A stretch of DNA of 64,000 bases from Xanthobacter flavus. Its GTDB lineage: Bacteria; Pseudomonadota; Alphaproteobacteria; Rhizobiales; Xanthobacteraceae. Both the position numbers and the translations under genes were made by a program. Positions within the stretch are counted from its first letter, which is position 1. Each line of letters opens with the position of its first letter. Under the pieces are notes generated by a model. That model was not told where the DNA came from. It was given only the letters and a program-made list of their open reading frames with translations, and did no database searches. The stretch is taken from the NCBI RefSeq assembly GCF_017875275.1, contig NZ_JAGGML010000001.1:2625001-2689000 (forward strand). The letters run 5' to 3'. Of the stretch, positions 23,550 to 31,027 are shown in pieces.

Positions 23550-24443
23550 ATGATCGACTGGGATGACGTTCGCTACTTTCTTGCCGCCGCGCGCGGAGGC
23601 TCAGTGCGCGCCGCCGCCAAGCACCTGGGGGTGAACCACGCGACGGTGTTGCGACGCATCGCCCAGCTTGAGGGACGCCTGGGGGCGCAGATGTTCGAAA
23701 AGCTGCCTTCGGGCTACCGGTTGACGGAAGCGGGCGAGGAGGTCCTCGAACTCGCGGAGCAGATGGAAGCGTCGTCGAACCGGCTGGAGACGCGCGTCTT
23801 CGGTCGTGACCAGAGCGCGCGCGGGCTTTTGCGGGTGACGCTTCCACCGTTCGTCGCCACACACCTGCTCATGCCGGATCTCGCCGACTTCGCGCGTATG
23901 CATCCTGACATCGAGATGGAGATCTCGTCGTCCGGCGAGCTTGCAAACCTGACCAACCGAGAGGCCGACGTCGCGATCCGGATTGTCGCCGACCGCAAGA
24001 CCCTGCCGCTCAATCTTCACGGCCTGAAGGGACCAGAGCTGTTCAGCGGCGTCTACATGTCTCGCGATCGACTAGCCGCGTGGCGTGCGGGCGCGCCGGA
24101 TCCCATGCGGTGGATCGTCATAGACAATCATGGACTCCCGGTCTGGGCGCGCGAGGGAGAGGTTCACACCACGGGAGTTCCGTTCAGGACGCCGGACGCC
24201 GAGACGCAGATCGTAGCCGCGCAGCAAGGGATCGGGATGACGAAACTGCCGTGCTTCGTCGGCGATGCCGACGCTCTATTGGTGAGAGTGCCGGGCACCG
24301 ACCTGCCCATGCACGGGACGCTCTGGCTTCTCACACAGGGGGAGACGCGCAAGACGAAGCGCGTGCGGCTCTTCACTGAGTTCGTATCCCGCAGGCTCGC
24401 CGCCTACGCGCCGCTTCTCGCGGGGCTCATATCGCACGATTGA
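23550..24443 (+). CDS. LysR-family transcriptional regulator
   Basis: The 297-residue protein has the N-terminal helix-turn-helix (FLAAARGGSVRAAAKHLGVN, then HATVLRRIAQLEGRLG) and a substrate-binding domain. The opening MIDWDDVRYFLAAARGGS is typical of a LysR branch that often sits beside SDR genes. It is divergent from the five-gene SDR operon, with 228 nt between, and probably regulates it. The intergenic region shows no copy of the four-fold promoter module, so this LysR is the less likely regulator of those four promoters. Confidence 0.9.
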   Translation: MIDWDDVRYFLAAARGGSVRAAAKHLGVNHATVLRRIAQLEGRLGAQMFEKLPSGYRLTEAGEEVLELAEQMEASSNRLETRVFGRDQSARGLLRVTLPPFVATHLLMPDLADFARMHPDIEMEISSSGELANLTNREADVAIRIVADRKTLPLNLHGLKGPELFSGVYMSRDRLAAWRAGAPDPMRWIVIDNHGLPVWAREGEVHTTGVPFRTPDAETQIVAAQQGIGMTKLPCFVGDADALLVRVPGTDLPMHGTLWLLTQGETRKTKRVRLFTEFVSRRLAAYAPLLAGLISHD

Positions 24444-24528
24444 TACCCGGCAGGTCTCCGTCGAACGCGAACGACCCACCGCCGCCGGTCCGCCGCGATA
24501 GCCTGCTGAGTTTGACCTGATTTAAGAA

Positions 24529-24613
24529 TGGTGCGGGTGGTCGGAATCGAACCGACACTCCTTTCGGAACCGGATTTTGAATCCGGCGCGTCTACCAGTT
24601 CCACCACACCCGC
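24529..24613 (-). tRNA. tRNA-Leu(CAA), intact, island-borne
   Basis: The 85-nt gene folds completely. Acceptor strands GCGGGTG and CACCCGC pair fully, the anticodon stem is CCGGA/TCCGG around the loop TTCAAAA (anticodon CAA), there is a long variable arm, the T-arm is GGTTCGATTCC, and CCA is encoded. It lies 157 nt inside the broken host tRNA-Leu gene. Both halves are consistent with each other, so it is not a chimera formed by integration. It probably supplies the UUG-decoding function that the host lost. Confidence 0.93.
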
Positions 24614-24770
24614 ACATTTGCCGCCGATTCTAGCCGACGCTCTCTGCACCTATACTGCACCTAGAGCGAAAACCGAATATCGCCAGCCACTTTTCCTTCC
24701 TTCTCAAACCCCTGAAAACACGACGTTTTCAATTCATCGTGTTTTTCTGTGGATTGGTAGACAAACCACT
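24614..24770. other. Right end of the island, between the intact tRNA and the broken host tRNA
   Basis: These 157 nt are AT-rich, contain no gene and include a strong hairpin (24715-24745). They presumably carry the recombination arm of the integrated element next to the crossover in the host tRNA anticodon loop. Confidence 0.5.
24715..24745. terminator. AAAACACGA hairpin downstream of the broken tRNA
   Basis: AAAACACGA (24715-24723) and TCGTGTTTT (24737-24745) form a perfect 9-bp inverted repeat with a 13-nt loop and T-runs on both strands. It would end transcripts coming from either side. Confidence 0.55.
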
Positions 24771-24809
24771 TTTTGAGTCCGCTGCGTCTACCAATTCCGC
24801 CACGCCCGC
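24771..24809 (-). pseudogene. Host tRNA-Leu(CAA), 5' half only
   Basis: From 24809 downward the minus strand reads GCGGGCGTGGCGGAATTGG and then TAGACGCAGCGGACTCAAAA, the acceptor, D-arm and anticodon 5' strand of a tRNA-Leu(CAA). After TCAAAA the tRNA stops and island sequence begins (AGTGGTTTG), which cannot pair with the anticodon stem. This is the attachment-site scar of an element that crossed over in the anticodon loop. The missing 3' half should lie at the far left end of the island, outside the window. Confidence 0.82.
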
Positions 24810-24921
24810 AGCCGAAGCCTCTTTATAGGCTTGCCGGCCGGGCGCCAACAGGAAAGCGGCGGGCCTGTCGCCCGTCCGCCCCGGATGTCGGTGCTTGCGG
24901 TGTCGGTCGCCGCAAACAGAC

Positions 24922-26397
24922 TCAGGCGCCGCGCGGCACGGCGCTCGATCCCCAGCCCACAGGCAGGCGCACGATGCTGCGCATCGCGGCGCGGGGCAAC
25001 GCGATGTCACGGCGTTCCGGCTGCGGGTCCGGCACCAACGCGGCCAGGAAATCCTCGGCCCAGCGGTTGATGTCGTGGGCTTCCAGCACCCGCATCATCC
25101 GGCGGTGCCGCTCGCGGCGTTCCACCAGGGGCATCTCCAGCGCCCGGCGCAGGGCGACGGCAACGCCCTCCGTGTCGTGCGGGTTGACGATGAGCGCGCC
25201 CGTGCCGAGTTCGCTGGCCGCCCCCGCGAACTGGGACAGGAGCAGCACGCCGGGATCGGCCGGATCCTGGGCGGCAACGAATTCCTTGGCGACGAGATTC
25301 ATCCCGTCGCGCAGCGGCGTCACCAGCGCCACATTGGCGCGGCGGTAGAAGCCGGCGAGCGCCGAGCGGGAATAGGTGCGGTTCACATAGCGCAGCGGCG
25401 TCCACGAGACGTCGCTGTAGGCGCCGTTGATCTGGCCCGCCTTGTGGGAGACGTTCCGATCCATGTCCTGGTACTCCGGCACGTCCGTCCGGCTCTTGGG
25501 CGTGATCTGCACGAAGGTCACGCGGTCGTGCCAATCCGGTTCCTTGCGCAGGAACTGCTCGTAGGCATCGAGCCGGTTGGGAATGCCCTTGGAATAGTCC
25601 AGCCGGTCCACGCCGATGATGAGCTTGCGGCCGGAGAGACTTTCGTCGAACGCCTTCACGAAGCGGGTGCGGCTCGCATGCCGCGCCCGCCGCGCGAAGG
25701 CGCCCGTCTCGATGCCCACGGGGAAGGTGCCAAGCCGAACGCGACGGCCGCCGATGTCGCATCCCGTGCCATCGGGCGTCGATTGGCCGCCGCGGGTCTC
25801 GAGGTAGCGCGCGAAGTTCTCCCGGTCGCCCTCCGTCTGGAAGCCGACGAGATCGTAATAGGCCAGCGCTCCCACGGTATCCGCATGCTGGGGCAGGGCC
25901 TGGATGATGTCGGCCGGCGGCATCGGAATATGCAGGAAGAAGCCGATCCGGTTGTTGTGGCCCCGCTCCCGCAGGTATTTCGCCAGCGGCATCATGTGGT
26001 AGTCGTGAATCCACAGGATGTCGTCGGGCTTGATTATCTTTTCCAGATGATCGGCGAACATGCGATTGACGCGGATGTAGCCGGACAGGTCGGAGCGGTA
26101 GAATTCGGACAGGTCCACCCGATAGTGCAGGACCGGCCACAGCACGCGGTTGGCGAAGCCGTTGTAATATTCCTGATAATCCTCGTTGGCCAGGTCCACC
26201 ACCGCATAGGTGACGCCCCCCTGGTTCGTCGCCTGGGGTGTATCGGAGGGGTCCGGCGAGATCCGGCCGCTCCAGCCGAACCAGATGCCCCCGCGATCCT
26301 TGAGGGCGGCGTTGACGGCGACGGCGAGACCCCCGGCCGGCGCGCCGGACTTCTGGGGGAGAGCCACTCGGTTCGATACGACCACGATGCGGGACAC
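24922..26397 (-). CDS. otsA: Trehalose-6-phosphate synthase OtsA
   Basis: The enzyme makes trehalose 6-phosphate from UDP-glucose and glucose 6-phosphate. The 491-residue protein is a full glycosyltransferase-20: IWFGWSGRI, ILWIHDYHMMPLAKYLRERG, FPVGIET, GVDRLDYSKGIPNRL and PLRDGMNLVAKEFVAAQ. I chose the GTG at 26397 (VSRIVVVSNRVALP) because AAGGAGGTGACC lies just before it; the longer frame upstream overlaps otsB. It is 5 nt after the otsB stop codon. An EcfG-type promoter lies before otsB. Confidence 0.95.
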   Translation of the reverse strand: MSRIVVVSNRVALPQKSGAPAGGLAVAVNAALKDRGGIWFGWSGRISPDPSDTPQATNQGGVTYAVVDLANEDYQEYYNGFANRVLWPVLHYRVDLSEFYRSDLSGYIRVNRMFADHLEKIIKPDDILWIHDYHMMPLAKYLRERGHNNRIGFFLHIPMPPADIIQALPQHADTVGALAYYDLVGFQTEGDRENFARYLETRGGQSTPDGTGCDIGGRRVRLGTFPVGIETGAFARRARHASRTRFVKAFDESLSGRKLIIGVDRLDYSKGIPNRLDAYEQFLRKEPDWHDRVTFVQITPKSRTDVPEYQDMDRNVSHKAGQINGAYSDVSWTPLRYVNRTYSRSALAGFYRRANVALVTPLRDGMNLVAKEFVAAQDPADPGVLLLSQFAGAASELGTGALIVNPHDTEGVAVALRRALEMPLVERRERHRRMMRVLEAHDINRWAEDFLAALVPDPQPERRDIALPRAAMRSIVRLPVGWGSSAVPRGA

Positions 26398-26402
26398 GGA
26401 GG

Positions 26403-27134
26403 TCACCTCCTTCGTTGTCGCGGCTCGGCCGCGAGATGGGTGATAAGAGCGCGCACCGAGCGCGGGTTCGGAAGCAGGGCCTGGGCGCCGTCCCGGGGCA
26501 CACCGACAGCGACGGCGATGCCCCCGGCGCGGTTCACCGCGCGGAAGCCGGCCTCGTCGGTCACGTCGTCGCCGATGAAGACGGGCCGGCGACCGGCGAA
26601 AGGCGTGGTGGCCATGAAACGCCCCACGGCCGCGCCTTTGTCGATTCCCTGACGGCGCACCTCGAAAACGCAATGGCCGGGCATGATCTCGATGCCTTGC
26701 CGCCGACCAACCAATTGCGCCAGCGCGCGCTTCAGCACCGGCGCGATTTCCGGCCGGGCGCGGTAATGGATGGCCACCGCGTTTTCCTTGTCCTCGGCCA
26801 GTACGCCCTCGAACTCCGCGGCGGTGGTGCGCAGGTCGTGGCGCAGATCCTCGTCAAGGGCAGGCGCGCGCTCCGAGGGTCGCCCGGCGGAAAGGCGAAT
26901 GTCCGCGCCATGAACGCCCGCGGCAGCGAACCGGCCAGCGCCGAACAGATCATCGAGTGAGGCGAGCGAACGCCCGCTCACCAGCGCCAAGGCCCCCTTC
27001 GCGCGAGCGGCCAGGGCGAAAAGGGTGTCGGGCAGGCCGCTCGGCACCACCACGGCGTCCGGCCGCGGGGCGATGTCGATCAGGGTGCCATCCACGTCGA
27101 GGAAAAAGGCGTGAGTCGCAGGATCGAGGGCCAT
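26403..27134 (-). CDS. otsB: Trehalose-6-phosphate phosphatase OtsB
   Basis: The enzyme removes phosphate from trehalose 6-phosphate. The 243-residue protein has the HAD motif FFLDVDGTLIDIAPRPDAV, LALVSGRSLASLDDL, KGAAVGRFM and IGDDVTDEAGF. GGGAGCC before the ATG at 27134 sets the start; an upstream start at 27194 adds nothing conserved. Its stop codon lies inside the otsA ribosome binding site, which couples the two genes. Confidence 0.94.
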   Translation of the reverse strand: MALDPATHAFFLDVDGTLIDIAPRPDAVVVPSGLPDTLFALAARAKGALALVSGRSLASLDDLFGAGRFAAAGVHGADIRLSAGRPSERAPALDEDLRHDLRTTAAEFEGVLAEDKENAVAIHYRARPEIAPVLKRALAQLVGRRQGIEIMPGHCVFEVRRQGIDKGAAVGRFMATTPFAGRRPVFIGDDVTDEAGFRAVNRAGGIAVAVGVPRDGAQALLPNPRSVRALITHLAAEPRQRRR

Positions 27135-27224
27135 AAAGGCTCCCGGAATTTCAGAATCCACGGCGGGAAGCGATCCTTTGGGCATACCGAGCACGAGCCA
27201 GACCTTTGGAATATCCGGTAAGAT

Positions 27225-27249
27225 AACGCCTCTGCGGCGCCACGGTTCC
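27225..27249 (-). promoter_or_regulatory. EcfG-type general-stress promoter of otsBA
   Basis: On the minus strand: GGAAC (27249-27245), 16 nt, CGTT (27228-27225), the consensus of the alphaproteobacterial general-stress sigma factor EcfG. It lies about 91 nt before the otsB start. Trehalose synthesis is a classical EcfG target. Confidence 0.7.
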
Positions 27250-27313
27250 CCCTCAGCTTCGACTCAATGCCGCCACAGGGAGGCGCGAACAGCTTGGCTT
27301 CGGCTTTAACTGC

Positions 27314-27338
27314 GGAACCGGAGCGGTTCGGCGGCGTT
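27314..27338 (+). promoter_or_regulatory. EcfG-type general-stress promoter before the membrane protein gene
   Basis: GGAAC (27314-27318), 16 nt, CGTT (27335-27338), 26 nt before the ATG at 27365. It is back to back with the otsBA promoter, with 64 nt between them. Confidence 0.7.
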
Positions 27339-27364
27339 CGTCTCGGCGTTACGGGAGACAGCAT

Positions 27365-27766
27365 ATGCTTGGCTTGCACAGGAGTTCGACCGACGGGTTT
27401 TCCCGGCGCCTTTCGGCGTTGCGGGACGAACTCGACACCCTTCAGTCGTCGTTTCACAAGCGGGAGCGCGAATGGGGGCGGCTTGCGTCGAACGTCGCGT
27501 CCGATGCGCACGACTGGGTGGCTGAGCGGGCGGAAGCGCTGCCGAGCCTGTCCTTCGACAGCCTGCGCCGGCATCTCCCGGCGCTGCCCCATCGCCCATT
27601 CCGCGCTGAGGCTTCAGCCCTGCCGGTGATCGCGGCAGCGGTGGCGGTGGGCGTCGGAGTCGGGTGCGTGCTATATGCCGTTACGTCGCGCGGCCGCCGG
27701 ACCGCTCGCGGCGCGCGCGCGGATGCGGGCGAGCAGGGGCCTGAGACGGTGGATAACAGCTTCTGA
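27365..27766 (+). CDS. Small single-helix membrane protein (ElaB/YqjD-like)
   Basis: The 133-residue protein has a charged N-terminal part (RRLSALRDELDTLQSSFHKR), one membrane helix near residues 81-99 (ALPVIAAAVAVGVGVGCVLY) and an acidic tail. The layout resembles ElaB/YqjD/DUF883 proteins, which are C-terminally anchored and in some cases ribosome-associated under stress; sequence support is weak. An EcfG-type promoter sits directly upstream, so it is probably a general-stress gene divergent from otsBA. Confidence 0.68.
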   Translation: MLGLHRSSTDGFSRRLSALRDELDTLQSSFHKREREWGRLASNVASDAHDWVAERAEALPSLSFDSLRRHLPALPHRPFRAEASALPVIAAAVAVGVGVGCVLYAVTSRGRRTARGARADAGEQGPETVDNSF

Positions 27767-27868
27767 CGCGCCTGCGTCGAGGCACATGGGATCGCCTTTC
27801 CGGCCCGGAGCCGGTCAAGGGTTAGAATGGATGTCCGGCATGCCGCCGGCAGGGCAAGGGAGAAAAAG

Positions 27869-28138
27869 ATGAAAGCGGCTCTCATGATTGGCGTGATGGC
27901 GCTCGCGCTCGGCGGTTGCAGCGAATATTCGCGGCAGGATCGCGCGGTGGGCGGTGCTGCCATCGGCGCGGGCACCGGCGCGCTCATCGGCGCGGCTGCC
28001 ACCGGCACCGGCACGGGCGCGCTTGTGGGCGGCCTCATCGGCGCCGGCACTGGCGCCATCATCGGCGCCGAGACCACCCCCCGCGCCTGCTGGGCGCGCG
28101 ATGCCTATGGCAACCGCTATCGCGTGCAGTGTCCCTGA
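27869..28138 (+). CDS. Small glycine-zipper lipoprotein
   Basis: The 89-residue protein has a lipoprotein signal (MKAALMIGVMALALGGC, lipobox LGGC with Cys17) followed by glycine-zipper repeats (GGAAIGAGTGALIGAAAT, GTGALVGGLIGAGTGAIIGA) and a short basic C-terminus. Such proteins associate with the outer membrane. AAGGGAG precedes the ATG at 27869; the longer frame from 27827 lacks a signal. A strong terminator follows at 28191. Confidence 0.85.
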   Translation: MKAALMIGVMALALGGCSEYSRQDRAVGGAAIGAGTGALIGAAATGTGTGALVGGLIGAGTGAIIGAETTPRACWARDAYGNRYRVQCP

Positions 28139-28190
28139 TTTGAGGGGCTGCCCCGCGCTGGTTCTGGCGTGGGGCGCACCGTTAAAAACG

Positions 28191-28215
28191 AAAGGCGCCC
28201 CTAAGGGCGCCTTTT
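28191..28215 (+). terminator. Intrinsic terminator after the lipoprotein gene
   Basis: AAAGGCGCCC and GGGCGCCTTTT form a 10-bp stem with loop CTAA and a T-rich tail (TTTTGCGTTTCTT). Confidence 0.85.
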
Positions 28216-28299
28216 GCGTTTCTTCTGACCGCCATAGCGGCGCCATTAGGTCGCTCTTTACCTTAGCGGTTTATGACCGAGGCATCTCCAAGTGACTTC

Positions 28300-28336
28300 A
28301 GGGCGGCCCGAACCCAATCGGACCGCCCTGTTTTTT
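28300..28336. terminator. Second intrinsic terminator, near the DUF1328 gene
   Basis: AGGGCGG (28300-28306) and CCGCCCT (28323-28329) pair across the 16-nt interval, followed by six T residues. Its T-run lies on the plus strand, yet the DUF1328 gene ends just beyond on the minus strand, so it may serve both sides. Confidence 0.65.
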
Positions 28337-28355
28337 ACCCCTTCGCTTTCCCCGA

Positions 28356-28532
28356 TCAGACGGGGCCTCGTCCCCGCCGCATCAGCCCCATGACCGCGGA
28401 GATGACGAACAGAATGATCGCGACGAAGAAAATGATCTTCGCGATCTCGATCGCCGTGCCCGCGATTCCGCCGAAGCCCAGGACTGCGGCGATCAGCGCG
28501 ACGACAAGAAAGGTAATCGCCCAGCTCATCAT
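28356..28532 (-). CDS. DUF1328 family membrane protein
   Basis: This 58-residue frame encodes two hydrophobic helices: [20 protein letters not shown] and [18 protein letters not shown], joined by [12 protein letters not shown], which is the DUF1328 (YtjA) pattern. AAGGAG lies before the ATG at 28532. The family is small, inner-membrane and often stress-induced, with no known function. A degenerate EcfG-like site (GGAAC-N16-AGTT) lies about 105 nt upstream. Confidence 0.9.
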   Translation of the reverse strand: MMSWAITFLVVALIAAVLGFGGIAGTAIEIAKIIFFVAIILFVISAVMGLMRRGRGPV

Positions 28533-28731
28533 TGCCGTGTCTCCTTGCTATTTACCGGGATAATCGTGCACCGCCGGCTGAAGCGGGTGGGTGGACCAGA
28601 TCACATCTCGCCGACGTGCAGTTGTTACACGGGCAGACAACTTCCAATGGCTCCGCTTGTTCCCTGTCTTCGCCGCCGATCCGCCGCAAAGAACGCTTTG
28701 CCGGTGGCGCCACGTTTGGTGAACGAAGGGC

Positions 28732-28756
28732 GGAACAAATCCGCTCGCCCCGCGTT
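28732..28756 (+). promoter_or_regulatory. EcfG-type general-stress promoter before the hydrophilic protein gene
   Basis: GGAAC (28732-28736), 16 nt, CGTT (28753-28756), 34 nt before the ATG at 28790. It is the third exact match to this consensus within 1.6 kb. Confidence 0.7.
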
Positions 28757-28789
28757 TTCTCGGCGATCTGGACACGCAGGAGGAGGCGG

Positions 28790-29128
28790 ATGAGCGAATT
28801 GCGAAACGAATCCCTGCCGGTTGATTCCGCATTGCGGAACACGGGCGCGCGTCGCCATGAAGGTGCCGACGAAGGCGCATTGGCGGGCGTGGATACCTCT
28901 CCTCACGGCTATGATCCGGTCGAGTTCGGTCCCGGCGAAAGCCGCCGCGATTTCCCCCCGCGCCGCGAGCGTGGCGCGGATGAGGAGCGTCGGCTGCTCA
29001 AGGAGATCAGCGCGGCGTTCGAGGGGCCGGACAAGCGGCACGATATGGACGATGGTCCGGGCGTGAATGCGGACGGCCCCGAAACACACCCTGACACCGC
29101 GCATCTCTCGCGCCTGTATCGCGAATGA
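28790..29128 (+). CDS. Small hydrophilic protein, unknown function
   Basis: The 112-residue protein is strongly charged and rich in Asp, Glu, Arg and Gly (DEERRLLKEISAAFEGPDKR, HDMDDGPGVNADGP), with no membrane segment or recognised domain; it is probably disordered. AGGAGG 5 nt before the ATG at 28790 supports translation. The EcfG-type promoter upstream suggests it is a general-stress protein. No relatives with a known role come to mind. Confidence 0.7.
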   Translation: MSELRNESLPVDSALRNTGARRHEGADEGALAGVDTSPHGYDPVEFGPGESRRDFPPRRERGADEERRLLKEISAAFEGPDKRHDMDDGPGVNADGPETHPDTAHLSRLYRE

Positions 29129-29249
29129 TGTCCGATGCCAGAACCTTATTGCAACGCACGCGGGCGTGGCTCATCTTGAGCTCGCCCGCGTCTGTCAGAA
29201 GACCCTCGCCATGAGATCGGCTCGCTTCCAAGGCCCCCTCGATACCCCC

Positions 29250-29501
29250 ATGACGACGCAGCACCAGAAAGAGGCAGGCGGCATGCGAACGCCTCACCGC
29301 CGCGACATCTCCGCCCGTCAGGATCTGCTGGGCCGCGAGCTGCGCCAGTTATTCGACGATTACACGCAGGAAGACATGCCGGACGATCTGCAGGATCTTG
29401 CCGAGCGTCTTCAGGCGGCCTTCGAGGGTCGGGAGCCCGACGGTGAAGCAGGAGCCGCCGATGGCGCCGCCCAGCCGGCGGCCGAGCCGAAGAAGGACTA
29501 G
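29250..29501 (+). CDS. NepR-like small protein
   Basis: The frame encodes RQDLLGRELRQLFDDYTQED followed by MPDDLQDLAERLQAAFEG, which resembles the core of NepR, the anti-sigma factor that holds EcfG until phosphorylated PhyR releases it. The tail is acidic and Ala-rich. Starts at 29250 and 29283 are possible; neither has a strong ribosome binding site. No phyR or ecfG is in the window, so it may be a NepR paralogue. The nearby EcfG-type promoters make the reading attractive. Confidence 0.52.
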   Translation: MTTQHQKEAGGMRTPHRRDISARQDLLGRELRQLFDDYTQEDMPDDLQDLAERLQAAFEGREPDGEAGAADGAAQPAAEPKKD

Positions 29502-29751
29502 GCCCGGCCCTGATCGCTGCGGGCGTTTCTGCGGCAAGGCTCTGATCCCAGTTCTGGCGGCAGCGCGATCGGCGACGATCCCTGCCGCCTGAATCATTTT
29601 CTGAAATCGTCCTGGACCCCCATTTCCTCCGCTTGCGATTGCGTAGCGGAAGGGCATGGGGGTTATATTTTTCAATGGGCTGCGATCATTTTTGCGGTCA
29701 TCGGCGGTGCGCCTTAACCCCTTTGCAAGGCCGGCTCCGCAAGGTGGGGCC

Positions 29752-31023
29752 ATGTCGCGCGACACGCCCCGCATCTTCCTCGCCCTCCTTCTTCTGGCCG
29801 GCGCCCTCTCGGGCTGTCGCTTCGGCCTGGAGGAACGCGATTCGTGGCGCTCCCAGGCCGAGGAGCAATGCCTTGCCGCCAAGGCCGTGGTGGCATCCGC
29901 CTATATGGAGCCGGTTCCCGCCGTCCAGGGTCCGGGCGCCTGCGGCATGGACCATCCGTTCCGTGTCAGCGCGCTGGCGCAGGGCAATGTGATGCTGGAG
30001 CCGGCCGGCCGGCTGGCCTGCCCCGTGATCTACCAGGTGGACATGTGGGTTCAGGAGGTGGTGCAGCCGGCGGCGTTGGCGTGGCTCGGCCAGCCGATTG
30101 TCGCCATCAGCCAGATGTCGGCCTATTCCTGCCGCGGCATGAACGGCGATCCCAATGCGAAGATTTCCGAGCATGCGTTCGGCAACGCGCTCGATATCGG
30201 CGGTTTCCGGACTGCCGACGGTCGCTGGATCACGGTGAAGAACGGCTGGAAGGGCTCGCCCGAGGAGCGCGGCTTCCTGCTTCAGGTGCAGGCGGGCGCA
30301 TGTGAGCGCTTCACCACCGTGCTCGCGCCCGGCTCCAACATCTTCCACTACGACCACATCCATGTGGATCTGATGCGCCACGCCAAGGGGCGGACCATCT
30401 GCAAGCCGGCGCCGCGCCCGATGCCCGCGCCGACCATGCCCACGAAGGCCCCGCCCATGGTCTCCACAATGGAGCCCGTGGCGCCCGCACCGTCCGTGGC
30501 GGAGGCCCCGGCGGTCTACGCGCCGCCGGCGCAGCAGGTGTCCGCCCCGGCGGAGCAGCCATCCTTCTTCTCCACGCTGTTCGGCGGACCGCGCCCGGCG
30601 CCGCAGCCGCAGCCCGAGCCGGTTGCCGCCGAGCCGCCGCCGCCCCTGCCGCCGGTGCAGAGCATGCGCCCGCCCGAGACGCAGATCATCGCCTCGCCGG
30701 CACCGACCCCTGCCGGGTATCCGGCCCCCAGCTATCCCTCGCCCAGCTACCCACCGTCGAACTATCCGCCCGCGTCCGTCGGCCACGCGCCGGCGCCCGC
30801 CGCCGCCCGTGCCGCGCCGCCACCATCGGCGCCGCCGTCCCAGACGAAGGGCGCGTCTCAAGGCCTGCCGCCCGGCTGGCAGGTGGGGCCGCAGGGCGTG
30901 CCTATGTCCTATTCGTCGAACAGCAATCCGGAGACCGGCTCCATCAAGCGGAAGTATTACACCGCGCCCATTCCGCAGCCCTCGACCATCCCGCTGCCCA
31001 AGGCCAAGGCCGGAGAGGACTGA
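29752..31023 (+). CDS. Extensin-like domain lipoprotein
   Basis: The 423-residue protein has a lipoprotein-type signal (FLALLLLAGALSGC), an extensin-like C-terminal-family domain (CGMDHPFRVSAL, AYSCRGMNGDPNAKISEHAF, GNALDIGGFRT, FHYDHIHVDLMRHAKGRTIC; about residues 60-220) and a long Pro/Ala-rich tail. The conserved His residues (SEHAFGNALDI, YDHIHVDL) resemble metal sites of D-Ala-D-Ala peptidases, so a cell-wall role is likely. AAGGTGGGG precedes the ATG at 29752; a start at 29656 would precede the signal. Confidence 0.85.
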   Translation: MSRDTPRIFLALLLLAGALSGCRFGLEERDSWRSQAEEQCLAAKAVVASAYMEPVPAVQGPGACGMDHPFRVSALAQGNVMLEPAGRLACPVIYQVDMWVQEVVQPAALAWLGQPIVAISQMSAYSCRGMNGDPNAKISEHAFGNALDIGGFRTADGRWITVKNGWKGSPEERGFLLQVQAGACERFTTVLAPGSNIFHYDHIHVDLMRHAKGRTICKPAPRPMPAPTMPTKAPPMVSTMEPVAPAPSVAEAPAVYAPPAQQVSAPAEQPSFFSTLFGGPRPAPQPQPEPVAAEPPPPLPPVQSMRPPETQIIASPAPTPAGYPAPSYPSPSYPPSNYPPASVGHAPAPAAARAAPPPSAPPSQTKGASQGLPPGWQVGPQGVPMSYSSNSNPETGSIKRKYYTAPIPQPSTIPLPKAKAGED

Positions 31024-31027
31024 GCGC

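Larger units (their letters stand above)
1..24770. mobile_element. Accessory redox-defence island (right part)
   Basis: This block differs from the rest of the window in content. It holds many small redox genes, two LysR regulators, remnants and broken genes, and it stops exactly at a host tRNA-Leu gene cut in its anticodon loop. The left end lies outside the window and no integrase is seen. The repeated promoter pattern at four places inside it supports one functional unit. That it is one integrated element rather than several nested insertions is an inference, and the split MFS gene shows at least one secondary insertion. Confidence 0.65.

Noticed and set aside
24771-24809. The host tRNA-Leu 5' half as a working gene
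   Set aside because: The sequence after the anticodon loop cannot form the anticodon stem, variable arm or T-arm.
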